From positions 18,747,479 through 18,811,478 of the forward strand of contig CM032661.1 in assembly GCA_019095985.1 (NCBI GenBank): a DNA stretch of 64,000 nucleotides, given 5' to 3'. Of the stretch, positions 32,141 to 42,750 are shown in pieces. Within the stretch, counting starts at the first letter, position 1. Each line of letters begins with the position of its first letter. A program made the translations under genes and the position numbers. The notes beneath the pieces were generated by a model, which was not told the DNA's origin, searched no databases, and saw only the letters and a program-made list of their open reading frames with translations. This stretch comes from Streblospio benedicti. Lineage: Eukaryota > Annelida > Polychaeta > Spionida > Spionidae.

Positions 32141-34620
32141 GTAAAGACAACGCGGCCTGATTCATGTGGAGTCGGGATTTTTCTCGATATTGTTGACATA
32201 CAGTATACTTATGCTGCATTTTCCTGCACCTTAGTATAAAGCTAATTTATGTACCATTTGGTGTGCAGAGTTTGTGAGCTTGTCAATCCATCATACTTCT
32301 GGATAGTTGCGTGTTATTACGACTAAGCTCCTGCTTCGGGAATATGGGAGGGGGGGGGGGGGTAAGGGGAAGGGGAAGGTGTTACAAGAATCCCGCCTCC
32401 CACTCCCTTTAGGAAGATTACATATCGATTCTAGTAATCTCTCTCCGTTCTCTGAAGTACAAACCGTACACATAGCAATTCTAAACGGAAACAGTGTACA
32501 TAGAACTCCTTGGTAATCTCACAAAGCTATTGGTGAGATTCGTGTGATATTGTGAACTCGAAATTATTACCTTCACTCTACATCCCCACCTCCATCCCAA
32601 CCCCCACTTTCCCCACCGCACTCCAACCCCCACCCACCCCTTCCCAAAATGTTGAGCCCGGACTTACAGGCGTACATGACCAAAAAACAAGTGAAACGGG
32701 ACTCGGGGGTGTTGAACACATCCCTTCGTCTTTGTACGTCACCTTTCCAAAATAACTCCATTTACATAAATAATACTGACATCATTGGGAGCGTTGCGGA
32801 TTTGGATGTGGGAGGCTTGGCTGCTGCGAATATAGATAATTACAAGCCTATTTTTGCCAATCACTCCTACTGCGTGAGTTCTGTGATATATTTGCGTGTG
32901 TGTATATCATTGTACGCCTAAGTCTATTTTAGGAAAATGATGTAATGTGATATGTATACAATTATGTTAATGTTTGTGGTGACATAGCCTCTGCATTTCC
33001 GTTGCCATTTAAGGTATTATTGGTCAGTACTGGCCACCTCATAATCACTATCATAAATACTTGCACACACAGATACATATTGAAGTATCATGTCGACATC
33101 TCGCCAGCCCTCATCTTTCCTAAACATGCGTTCCCTCTTTCCATTCATAGACCTGTTTAGGATAATATATTTCGCCAGGATGCAACCGTCACCCAAATCC
33201 CTCCCCGAGAGTTTACATCATATGCTAAAAATAGACATGCGCCCAGATTTAACTATTAATTTATCCAAAACACGTGTCCATTGCTGCAGGGGTGTTGTAA
33301 TTACCGCGGTCCCTGGAAGCGTTAGTTTCCAACAACGAACGGATGCCTGCAGTGTACTTTTAAGGTAGTGAAGAGGGAGAATTCTAGTTAACAATTACCC
33401 GACACCTCACGCTATGATGGCAGTGTGTAATATATGCGTTTTGGCAGCACATCAGCCTCTCTTCTCACTCACGCCCTCCAAATCAGCTGCAGTCATTTGC
33501 GTCATTGGTTTTGCAGCCCTCGTCACTTGTCAAACTGGAGATACATCGTGTTGGAAGCATATCAACTGGCAGAAACCCCAAAGTTCTGAGACTTTGCTTT
33601 CATACTAAATATGGGAATAGATCTTCAGCGGACACGTCTTGTAGATAAACATATACCCGTGGTTCTCACCTTAATTGGAAGATATATACATGTTATGAAT
33701 GCACTACACCTTACTATATGGACGGTGTGTTTTCTCTAAACCAAAACAGCCAAAGTAATTTTAAAACAAATGGCATGCACAACATTTATGCCAAATGCGT
33801 TGATATGTGTAAGATGTTCTAACTATGATTCCATACCAGGCATGGCAATTAGGAAAACTGAGTGTCCGTCTCAACTGTAATTGACCATGTAATCAATACA
33901 GGTAATGTAAGCTAAATAAAAAAGTTTACATGTATGGACAGTTAAAATTTTTAAGGCCCAAAGAATTTGTAGGCCTAGCTAGTAGCATGGTGGATTTTTC
34001 TTCTGCTGCAAGGGGATGGTTTTGGAAGTTTAAGAAAGTCAAAGAAAACCATGTTTTGGAAAATAAGAAAAAAATACGTATTGTTCATGATAGAAATTAA
34101 CGGCATCGTAAATTTCTTATTTCTCTTAGGTGACTGTAAATATCAATGCAATCAAATTATCATTCCAATATATAGTAAAAGCTATTCCCTTGCCCTTTCC
34201 TGATGAATTCAGTAAAACATCTATTGATGTCCACTGTTCTAGTTCTAAAAGTAGCGACTTTCCCCACTTCATCAGTTCTTGGTTTATCATCACTAAGTCA
34301 GCCCTCTACAAAGTGAACCCCTTTGAATTGTGATCGTGCACTTGGATGATAAACCCTGGTAGTATTTTAAATGAGACTTTCCCTTACTCTGTAGTCATTT
34401 TCTGTTTCTGGTTGCCGGCACAGCAAGACATCTATGTTTAGATTTTGATGACGCACGAAGGGAAGAGGCAGCATAGTATATAAAAAACATCAATTGCTGG
34501 CAACTAGACAAGTTTTATGACTTTCATGTTTAGGAATTTGCGCTTAGATTATAAAACATAAGGAATATAAAACCAATACATGTACCATAAATAGTCTTGA
34601 TTTAGATGTTATTAAGTAAG
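32141..34620. other. Gene-free spacer
   Basis: No convincing gene on either strand. A G-run/C-run pair near 32345-32390 and a C-rich tract at 32580-32650 are the only features of low complexity. Open frames here are short and lack splice or family support. Confidence 0.5.
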
Positions 34621-37500
34621 AGAAAAAAACCTAAGACGACGCCGCTCGTTCAGATACGCAAACGCCACACTTATAATTTCATCACGATTTTTAATCTATA
34701 TATTCGCTGCTATAAAATTTCGCTTTTTATCGCAACATCGATCGGGTATACGACGGTAAAAGCCCGGTTTTATTTTTCGAAATAACGACGAAATTTTACT
34801 TAGAACCGACATTAAGAAGTTAATATCCTCAGATCGTTGAACCGCCGATAGGGTACGATGTCGCTTTAAAAACCATTTCTCATAACGTTTCGCCTTTAAC
34901 GGAAATAGGCGGTAACGGTCTCTTAATAATATACTAACGCGTCTAAGAGAGAGACTAACGGTCAACTAATAAAATATGTTGCAATCCATCTCTCTTAAAC
35001 CCGGTGAGGTGTATCAAACTACGCGAAAAAGTCTTTTAATAATATACTTAACGCGGGTTCAAAGAGAGAGACCCCGCCCCTTTTTTTTTTTTTTCAAAGC
35101 TCGGGTTTGACAATAAATCACCATCCAAATATTGATACGGGTTATCGTATGGAAGCGCCACGGCCTCCACATCTCAAATACTTTTTAACAATCACTTTGG
35201 CAGGTACAACCATGAAGAATTAACCTATAATTTCATCACCAAGAGCGCATTTTTTTAATTCTGCTACAAAATTTCGCCTTTTTATATCGCAAATATCGTA
35301 TCGGTATACAACGCTCAAAGCCCGGTTTTATTTTTCAAATAACGACGTAAATTTTTGTAATTTAGAATCGATTAATAAAAAGCGATTTCCTCAAGCGGCG
35401 CTGAACCGCTGAGTACGATGCCGCTTTTAAACCGCTTCATAACGCTCGCCTTTAACTTTCAACTAATAAAAATATGCGATTAAAAAAACCCGGCCATCTG
35501 CTTCTCAGAGTTTTTGTCGTTTTAGCTCCAACTTTTAGACCTCGAGACCGATCAATTTTTTTAAAAAGCAGCGAATTGATCGGAGTAAAAAGTTGTCTCA
35601 AGGGAATAATTCATTAAATTAAGAATTGTGACCAATTCATTAAATTAAGAATTATCAATAGTTAATTGACTAATTCATTAAATTAAGAATTGCGACTAAT
35701 TCGTTAAATTAAGAATTGTCATTTCATTAGATTGTAACCGGTCGCGAAAAAAAAAAATTTTTAATAACCGCTACGATAGCTTAATATACAGTGTGCAAGA
35801 GCATTCGTGTCTTATCGCCTTAATTACGAAAAGCTCCCGGCTCTCACACGAGGCGAGCCTCCAACCGCGATTATTTAACGAACCACGCCTTAGTAAATGT
35901 TGGAAATGCGCGGTATTACCGTATCGTATAAAAAGTTGATATTTAAACCGATTTAGATTTAAAGGACACAACGTCCGCGATCTGAATATATTGTAATAAA
36001 AAAAAATGACGTATCTCGGTTTTTTGGGGGCAAAACACGGTTAATAGATACGACAAATATATTCAATCGCGTTATACTATCATCGGCTCACCAGTAGCAT
36101 TTTTTTCTCTTCGTCTAAGACGATAAATTTTCACACGGAGAGGTATCAGCGTATACGTTTTAAAGACCATTCCAACGGAAGATTGGCGGGCTGATTTTTT
36201 TTCACGCCCGGGACCGACTAAGGTTAAAAAAAATACAAAGAATAGCGATTTTAAAGACGACGGATTTATATATACCCCGTAACGACGAAAAATGTTTACA
36301 GTTTCACAGGGCGAGAACGTTGTGATTCGAAATTTTATTTTAAAGTTTTTTAAGCGCCGTTTCGACGGCGGCGGGTCTATAGCGATATAATATTTTTAAT
36401 CGGTCTCAAAGAGACGGCGAGGCGCGGAAAAGTCGCCGAGAGACGGGTCGAAAACGATTCTCAAATTGTCGGGATTAACGAACGGGGAACGAATTTCTGA
36501 CGGGGAGGTTATAACAAATAGCTTTTCCTCTTCGAGAATCCGTGCATCCGCCCTAAAACTATTCGTCCTGTGTTTTAGAATCTTACCTCTGGCTTATGAC
36601 TTTCTGTCCCAAGAACTTCAGTTTCTGTCTCACGATTTTTTCATCGGGGACAGAATTTTCCTCGGCGAGGTCGGCCTTTAACTCGGCAGGGCCAGCTGGA
36701 GGAGGAAGGGGGGCTCCAGGCCCCGAAGTCACGACGTGGGGACGCGTGGCGGGCCAAAAAAAATCAAACCATAAATCGGGGGAACTCTCCCGCGGAGAGC
36801 GTCGTAGAGAAAATAGCGAGGAAATTTAAAAATCGAATTACGTTAGATAGGGTATCTCACGTTTTTAATTTGCGGGTATAAACCGTAATTAACGAAAAAT
36901 GTTTTACAGTTTCACCGCGCGAGAACGTTGTGATTCGAAATTTTATTTTAAAGTTTTTTAAACGCCGTTTCGACGGAGACGGCTCTATAGCGATATAATA
37001 TTTTTAATCGGTCTTCGAGCTGCAGCGGCGAGCCGCTGAAAAGCCGCCGAGACGGGGTAGAAAACGATTCTCAAAAACGCCGATTAACGAACGGAGAACG
37101 AATTTCTGACGGGGAGGTTATTATAAAGAGCTTTTCCTCTTCGAGAATCGACGCACCCGCCCTAAAACCCGTCCGGGTTTTTAGAATCTTACCTCTGGCT
37201 TACATTTTCCCTTTTGGCGACTAGTCAAGAGCCCGGCCCAGTTTCTGTTCGGGCGAGGAAAAGTTTGAGGAGAGAAAGCTGCCGGAACGACGCCCTTTCA
37301 GCCGAGCCTCGGCGGGAGGAGGAAGGGGGCTCTAGGCCCCCGAGTCACGACGTGGGAACGCCGTGGGGCGACCAAAAAAAAAAATCAAACCATAAATTGG
37401 GGAACTCTCCTACCGCTGAGGACGTCAGAGAGAAAATAGCGAGGAAATTTAAAATCGCTTAATTACGTTAGATAGGGTGTCTCACACGCTTTTTAATTTG
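34620..37500. mobile_element. CpG-rich virus-like block, left part (broken)
   Basis: Composition changes sharply here: CG dinucleotides are frequent, whereas the flanking DNA is AT-rich and CG-poor. The block holds two pairs of long direct repeats: about 34660-34975 with 35205-35490 (offset near 545 bp), and about 36270-36860 with 36885-37490 (offset near 610 bp). Copies differ by many small changes, so the block is broken many times. The last 600-bp unit includes a GGAGGAAGGGGGCTC run and AGAATCTTACCTCTGGCTTA in both copies. Only short open frames remain and I do not recognise them. Kinship with the right part (37990-39900) is inferred from composition and closeness. Confidence 0.55.
35580..35735. 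repeat. Short tandem array within the virus-like block
   Basis: The phrase AATTCATTAAATTAAGAATT occurs about four times between 35605 and 35720, with CGTTAAATTAAG as one variant and spacings of roughly 30-55 bp. Such AT-rich iterated motifs could be origin-like or regulatory; this is inference. Confidence 0.65.
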
Positions 37501-37989
37501 CGGAAAGCTATATTACATATTTATTTTTTTACATTATCTATTATAGTTTGAATATTGTTGACATTAAAGATTTACACTTATTACAGCTTACCTTGATGGA
37601 ATGTTAACATAAAGAGTGACCTTCACATTTCGAATTCGGGCGCTTTACCAATCATAGAGTACCTTCCATAACAGTATTTCATTGCTCACGAGTCAACGCT
37701 ACGCCAGTGTCACAAATGCTCTTTGAGTACTTTTGGTCTAGAGGGAATTTTACATAAACTTTTTGTACATGCATACCATGGTATAGGCTTAGACGTGAGC
37801 GAAGTGAAACGACTTCGATGTTCATCGTTTTCGTAATAATTCAACGCTCATTTAATAGTCCTCTGTGTTCATTTACAATTTTTAGCACAGGGATTTTCTC
37901 TCTCTCTCTCTCTCTCTCTCTCAAAACGATAGTCAAAAATTGTAAATATCTACTTCATAGCCTTGGGAATTCAACTTTCGTCCTACGCG
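37501..37989. other. AT-rich island between the two CpG-rich blocks
   Basis: About 490 bp of ordinary host-like composition with a TC microsatellite at 37896-37922. It separates the left and right virus-like blocks, so they may be one disrupted element or two insertions. Confidence 0.5.
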
Positions 37990-38190
37990 TGACGCTGTTT
38001 TGGTAGGGGTCCGGCGAAAAACGGGAGGTCTTTTTACGCTACGATGTCGAAAACGGGCGTCTCTCGTTTACGCTTACGCCTCAAAAATGACGCGAACCAA
38101 TAGTAATTCATACTAATTTTTTGCGCGTCTTTTTGAGAAAAAGTCGCAAAAATGGAGACAGTTTTTCGCGTCGATACGCCTAAACGGTAG

Positions 38191-38210
38191 GCCCGTTTTC
38201 GAAAACGGGC
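38191..38210. promoter_or_regulatory. Perfect 20-bp palindrome in the virus-like block
   Basis: GCCCGTTTTCGAAAACGGGC is its own reverse complement. The half-site CGAAAACGGGCGTC recurs near 38048-38061, and a looser version (CGAAAAACGGGAGGTC) lies near 38012. It lies about 70 bp before a TATAAA near 38278. Operator or origin function is inferred only. Confidence 0.5.
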
Positions 38211-38437
38211 GTCACTTTTCTCGAAAAAAGCACGTCATTTTTCGCCCCTTCCACCGAAAACACTTGCAAAAAATTGGTATAAATTACTATTGGATCCCGT
38301 CATTTTCGCGTACGACGTCGGAAAAACTCGTCACGTTTTTTCAAAACGCGCCCCCAACTTTCTCTCCACGCCTCCCGAAAACCAACATTAGTTTATACCT
38401 AGGTTTTCAAACGTGTTGTGGTAAACGGTACACAGTT

Positions 38438-38647
38438 ATGGAGGGTGTGTTGGCATACGCATTCGAGGGGGTGTCGCCTACATTTCCTCAACTCCTGCCG
38501 GACCTCATGAAAGCCAACACCAAGAGCCCGGGCACCCCCTACATCGTTATCGGTGAGCCCGCACGCCGACAGTCTATAAAAAAAAACCAACATCTTCCCC
38601 GCAGCGAGGAAGTCATAAAAAAAAAAAAAAAAGAACCAGCGAGGTGA
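38438..38647 (+). CDS. Short unrecognised frame in the virus-like block
   Basis: About 69 residues from the ATG at 38438 (MEGVLAYAFEGVSPTF...), ending in a lysine run caused by an A-rich stretch. The frame is also open upstream. I do not recognise it. It immediately precedes the pX-like frame. Confidence 0.35.
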   Translation: MEGVLAYAFEGVSPTFPQLLPDLMKANTKSPGTPYIVIGEPARRQSIKKNQHLPRSEEVIKKKKKEPAR

Positions 38648-38663
38648 GAGAGAGAGAGAGAGA

Positions 38664-38987
38664 ATGGCTCTTGCCGCCCACGCGCGCTTTCTTAGAATGT
38701 TTCTGAAAGACGTCCCGAGGGACAGCGGACGACGAGCTCAGAGGCAGCGCGACAGCCTCCTGAAGCACGCTCATAAAGGCGAGATCATGGCTCTGTGCGA
38801 GATAGCTCTGAACATTCTAGCTAAACGCCTCCCGGTACCGACGCGTTTAAAGCCTTACTTACGCAGAAAGGTGACAGCTCTTAGACGTCTGTCCAGCAAG
38901 TCAGCCTCCGTCCTCGAGCGTAGAAAGCTACTGACACGACCCTTGGTCGAAGCCCTCTGCGAAGCGGCGAGATCCCGTATAGCGTGA
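38664..38987 (+). CDS. pX-like basic protein of a Polinton/adintovirus-type element
   Basis: A 107-residue open frame, strongly basic, with the pattern LCEIALNIL, then LRRKVTALRRLSSKSASVLERRKLL. This spacing of helix, proline turn and arginine-rich helix recalls the pX-like virion core proteins of adintoviruses and animal Polintons. The match is from memory and rests on pattern, not alignment. It is followed after about 75 bp by the frame at 39064. Part of a fossil or virus-like fragment. Confidence 0.45.
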   Translation: MALAAHARFLRMFLKDVPRDSGRRAQRQRDSLLKHAHKGEIMALCEIALNILAKRLPVPTRLKPYLRRKVTALRRLSSKSASVLERRKLLTRPLVEALCEAARSRIA

Positions 38988-39063
38988 TGTTGCCAACAAC
39001 TGATGGAGAGCATAAAAGGGAGCGCCGTGGTTACGCCGGATTACCCTAAAAAAGTTTTACTCC

Positions 39064-39528
39064 ATGGATTCCATTCACCCAACTCACAGGCCCGCGATCA
39101 TCATCTATGCCGACAGCCAGCAGCCGGGCGTTCAAACGCCTCAAGAACTGATCGTACAACTGCCCAAGACAATAGATTGCGAAGAAGCCTACCTGTCACT
39201 CCTGGAGGTCGTCATATATCACGACGGCTCAGACACGCCTTTAATCCATATCAGCGCCGACTGCGTGGGCTCAGTCATTTCAAATGGCAGCATCTCTCAA
39301 TTTCTGAGAGAGGTATCCCTGGAGCGACGCGGTCGACAAGGTAGCGGACAGAGCTTTCGAGAGCGCATCGCGTTTCGGCATATTTACCCGATAAAAGTCA
39401 ACCAGCCCGTGCTCAACGCTATACGACTGAGGTTATCCGCCCCCGACAACGAAAGTCTCGCCTCCATATCGCGAGTGCGCTGCGTGCTGGAGTTGAGTTA
39501 TGACGAGCACCGACGGAGCGCGCGGTGA
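39064..39528 (+). CDS. Unidentified virus-like protein, possibly beta-rich capsid-related
   Basis: A 154-residue open frame beginning MDSIHPTHRP. It shows alternating hydrophobic strands (ELIVQLPKTIDCEEAYLSLL, then NAIRLRLSAPDNESL and RVRCVLELSY), which would suit a jelly-roll domain such as the minor capsid/penton proteins of Polinton-type elements. This is a structural guess. It is shorter than a usual penton protein. An overlapping frame at 39003-39344 is probably its shadow. Confidence 0.35.
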   Translation: MDSIHPTHRPAIIIYADSQQPGVQTPQELIVQLPKTIDCEEAYLSLLEVVIYHDGSDTPLIHISADCVGSVISNGSISQFLREVSLERRGRQGSGQSFRERIAFRHIYPIKVNQPVLNAIRLRLSAPDNESLASISRVRCVLELSYDEHRRSAR

Positions 39529-39900
39529 GAGAGAGAGGGTACCTATTGTTGAAGATTGAATAGCTCGCTACAAGAAGAAGATGGACTATGATCAAAGTGG
39601 ACAAAGTCATAAAACAGTATATATGTATCAGCGTGTGTTGAATAAATGTACATCCATCATGTATTTTTTTTTTACTGTGTGTATATATATGTGTAAAGTT
39701 TAAAGAATATCTTCTGTAAAAGTATCTAGCCATTACTCTATGTCTGTCTTTTCTATGTCGGTACTCTGATGCGGTTTTACTGTGTAGAGTTTAGAAAATG
39801 ATGTCTTCTCAAGTACGCTGTAAAAAAAAGTATATATTTGTGTGTGGAAAATAAAAGATTGGAAAAAATGAAGCCTCGTTATCATCACTGCCTTCTACGT

Positions 39901-40275
39901 ACTATTTAATAAGCGTTTCTCACAAAAATAAAACTACCCGCACTTCCCCAACCAAACACACTATCTTGCGCAGGATTAGGAGTAACCCATCTAGCACCCC
40001 CTCACCAACGAGGCGGGGCAGAGGGTCTTCTACTCCTGTTCTAAGGGGAGGCTTTTTTTTAGACAATCCGGCTCATTTCAATAGGTTAAAACTGCGCAAA
40101 TTCTGGAACTGGCGCGGTTGAAACTTGTTTTATCCAGCTCCCTCGCCCTAAAACATCAGAACCCATGCAGACTATGATTCGCGCATGCTAAAAGAGACCA
40201 ATTGGGGGTGGCGTGTGTGTGCCAGAATACTCGTAAACTTATTTCAAATAGCTCATATTTCTATCATTGATAGAA
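39901..40275. other. Gene-free flank of the virus-like block
   Basis: No gene is seen. Composition returns to that of the rest of the locus. No inverted repeat matching the left edge of the virus-like block was found. Confidence 0.4.
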
Positions 40276-40417
40276 TACAGTAGAACAAATATTATGACCA
40301 CCAAGCTATCTTAATTTATAGGTGGTCTCTTTATGGAGTGTGTTGACCGTCCAGCTCTTTATGACTGCAAGAAACAGTCTAATTAGAGAGTTGGACATAA
40401 TTGGAGGTTCTACTGTA
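40276..40417. mobile_element. AGACCAC-family MITE, cleanest copy
   Basis: About 142 bp with terminal inverted repeats TACAGTAGAAC and GTTCTACTGTA. The interior has ATTATGACCACC, TAGGTGGTCTCTTTATGG and TAATTAGAGAGTTGGACAT. This copy defines the ends of the family. Confidence 0.75.
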
Positions 40418-40590
40418 CGAGCTGTACTAATCTTGTACATTGAATTATATTCATTGTAAATCAAACCACTGTCTTCCAGAGTCGATGTCTGCTAATGAAT
40501 TAATGCATTTAAAAGAGTAAATCACTGATTGAAATAATCTGATTGACATACATAGATAAGTCAATAATTCTTAAGGCACAAATGAAAACT

Positions 40591-40761
40591 ACAATATCAA
40601 CGCAAATCTTAAAACACCACTTCTCTAAAATGACCGCCTCTATAGTAAGACCATCTTTTCTAGCACCACGTATTTAACCGTGGCATTATAAGAACGCTGT
40701 ACATGAAAATGGTGACTTAGGGAATAAAATTGTTGGCGAATGGATTATCATCAAGGCTATA
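40591..40761. repeat. 171-bp direct repeat, copy 1
   Basis: Apart from its first base, identical as far as I can read to 40855-41025. Contains an AGACCAC-family phrase (ATGACCGCCTCTATAGTAAG). The two copies begin 264 bp apart. Confidence 0.88.
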
Positions 40762-40854
40762 TACCCCCTCAATAGAGGCTTCCATTTTGTGCAAGTTAAT
40801 GTTCAATCAGAGAGATTTCTCGTTAAGTTTAGCCCGAATACTGCTGTAAAAATG

Positions 40855-41025
40855 ATATCAACGCAAATCTTAAAACACCACTTCTCTAAAATGACCGCCT
40901 CTATAGTAAGACCATCTTTTCTAGCACCACGTATTTAACCGTGGCATTATAAGAACGCTGTACATGAAAATGGTGACTTAGGGAATAAAATTGTTGGCGA
41001 ATGGATTATCATCAAGGCTATATAC
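40855..41025. repeat. 171-bp direct repeat, copy 2
   Basis: Second copy of 40591-40761. Because the copies are effectively identical, the duplication is very recent or is an assembly artefact (a collapsed or misjoined haplotype). Confidence 0.88.
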
Positions 41026-41039
41026 TCCCCAGCTAGCGT

Positions 41040-41290
41040 GCGGCGGCGGTGACTCAGCGCTGACCAGCGGTCATTGACGGGCGGTGATGATTTACGACTT
41101 CTACCTTATCGGGGAGCAGTGTAGGGTGACCTTGAGCTGTCAAAAAGGCCATTCACTTGATTAACAGCTTCTGCCCCAGCGCTCCGCTGAGCTGACCGGC
41201 TGTCATTGGTGGGGATGATTTACGGCTTCTACCTTATCGGTGAGCGTTGGCCAGCTGTCAACCAGCTGTCATTGGGGGGAGGGGGGGATG
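41040..41290. repeat. GC-rich repeat pair of about 130-bp period
   Basis: GATGATTTACGACTTCTACC...TATCGGGGAGC at about 41085 returns as GATGATTTACGGCTTCTACC...TATCGGTGAGC at about 41213. GCTGTCATTG and GACCAGC phrases recur around each. No coding potential. Confidence 0.6.
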
Positions 41291-41299
41291 ATAGGAGAG

Positions 41300-42520
41300 C
41301 AGATACGGTGCTGAGTACAGCGGGAACTTGTGTATGATTGCCGACCTAACCAAATAATAAACATCAATATAGATTATCTATTTCATTGAATTGTCATTTT
41401 ACTGCGGGTGCGAGTTTGAAATGCTACATCATAGGTTCACGTGTTTAGATTTACCCCCTGCAGAGCATTCTTTGTTTCCTCATATACATTATAAAAATCG
41501 AGGGAATACATTTAAAATCCAATATAATAGTCTGCACACAACACGAATATTGCAATAATACGACATGATACATGCGCATACTTTACATAGATGTAAATGC
41601 GTATAAAATGTGTAGACTTATGCGCAAGTTTTTACAAGTTTTGCGCGTCAATGCGCGGTTGTCCGTCAATATCCGTGGGGGGGGTGGGATAAGGACTATA
41701 GGATTGATTAGTTAGTTACCTGTTTTTCATTAGGTCAAACATTATTGAATGTATTTGCGTCCAATGTTAATGAACTAGCAAGTGCACTCAATAATATCAT
41801 CGAAAGATAAGTAGATATATTGGAATTGATTAAATGGGGAGCAAGTATTGACATTATGCGCCACCCACATAAGACAGGTTCCACTGTACCATTGCGGTAT
41901 GAGCGCGTAATGTGTTACAATCGGATTAAATTATGTAAGTTTACTACCCCCTCATTCGGGTTGGTGTGTGGATAAAATATTGGTAAAACCTCCGTAGAAT
42001 GCTAAGGTTTTTACGTACGTCGAGATCCTTTTCTCAACTGAGGGGTATATGCTGATTAAACTAGGCGAATTTACGATATCCGAGTCACTTAAACACTGAC
42101 AATTCTACGATTACTATACAGCTAATATATAAGAACACCGATGATATAGTTAAAAGCCTGGCAGCATGATGTCTTTCACGGCTATATAACCTGTTATATG
42201 TTTTTTGACTTAAAATCCGAGACTATTTTGACTTATTTAATGACTTATATTTCAAAAAAAGATGAAGATCATTGTCCTGGCGACAGAACGCCAATTTGAT
42301 TGTATGTGAGGGAACTAGGTAAAGTAATTTAAATACGTTGCCTCGGCAAGAAGAGCATCTTGAAACCGAAGCTGAATTATGATGACAAAAGCCTCTCAAG
42401 TGTAAATATGTATGCAAAATCTAAGCGTGTTTGAATTCTGTATTTTAGATGTTAAGAAAACAAACAAAATGTTTTTGCTGAATTATGATGACAAATATGG
42501 TCGTTATATAGCAAACAAAT
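41300..42520. other. Gene-free spacer
   Basis: No gene is seen. CACATAAGACAGGTTCCACTG near 41868 is a fragment of the dispersed AGACCAC/AAGACAGGT repeats. Confidence 0.45.
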
Positions 42521-42526
42521 GGCCGG

Positions 42527-42750
42527 CACACAAACCGGCCAGAGCCGGTTTACAAATGGCCGGAGGCTGTTTTTTACGACGGTAGAAGCATGACGGGAGT
42601 CGTTTTACGCCTGGCACCATATTATTTGGCCTATCTCGCACATTTCCGGCCGGAGGATTTTCATGACGGCTCCGTATTGTTCATGACGGCGCCGTAGTTG
42701 GACTGGTTGAACCGGTTTGGCGAAGCCCGTTTACAGCCTCCGGTTGCATC
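42527..42750. mobile_element. GC-rich foldback element
   Basis: Left AAACCGGCCAGAGCCGGTTT and GGCCGGAGGCTG pair with ACAGCCTCCGG and AACCGGTTTGG at the right. The arms are imperfect and the middle has TCATGACGG twice. Foldback MITE is inferred. Confidence 0.5.

Larger units (their letters stand above)
37990..39900 (+). mobile_element. Virus-like block, right part (Polinton/adintovirus kin suspected)
   Basis: A compact block with a non-coding head (37990-38275) and several short, closely spaced open frames on the plus strand, ending in two AATAAA signals near 39640 and 39850. The head has a perfect 20-bp palindrome and repeated CGAAAACGGGCGTC motifs. Dense, intronless, CpG-rich frames with tiny gaps look viral rather than host. 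One frame recalls the basic pX-like protein of adintoviruses and animal Polintons. No polymerase B, integrase, packaging ATPase or major capsid gene is seen, so it is a fragment. The open frames at its right end suggest it is not very old. Confidence 0.55.

Noticed and set aside
35605-35720. A CRISPR-like array in the short tandem repeats
   Set aside because: Repeats are imperfect, AT-rich and unevenly spaced, spacers are short and similar, no cas gene is present, and the DNA is from an animal.
39003-39344. 113-residue frame overlapping the frame at 39064
   Set aside because: It shares most of its length with the 154-residue frame, which has the more regular hydrophobic pattern; it is probably a shadow.
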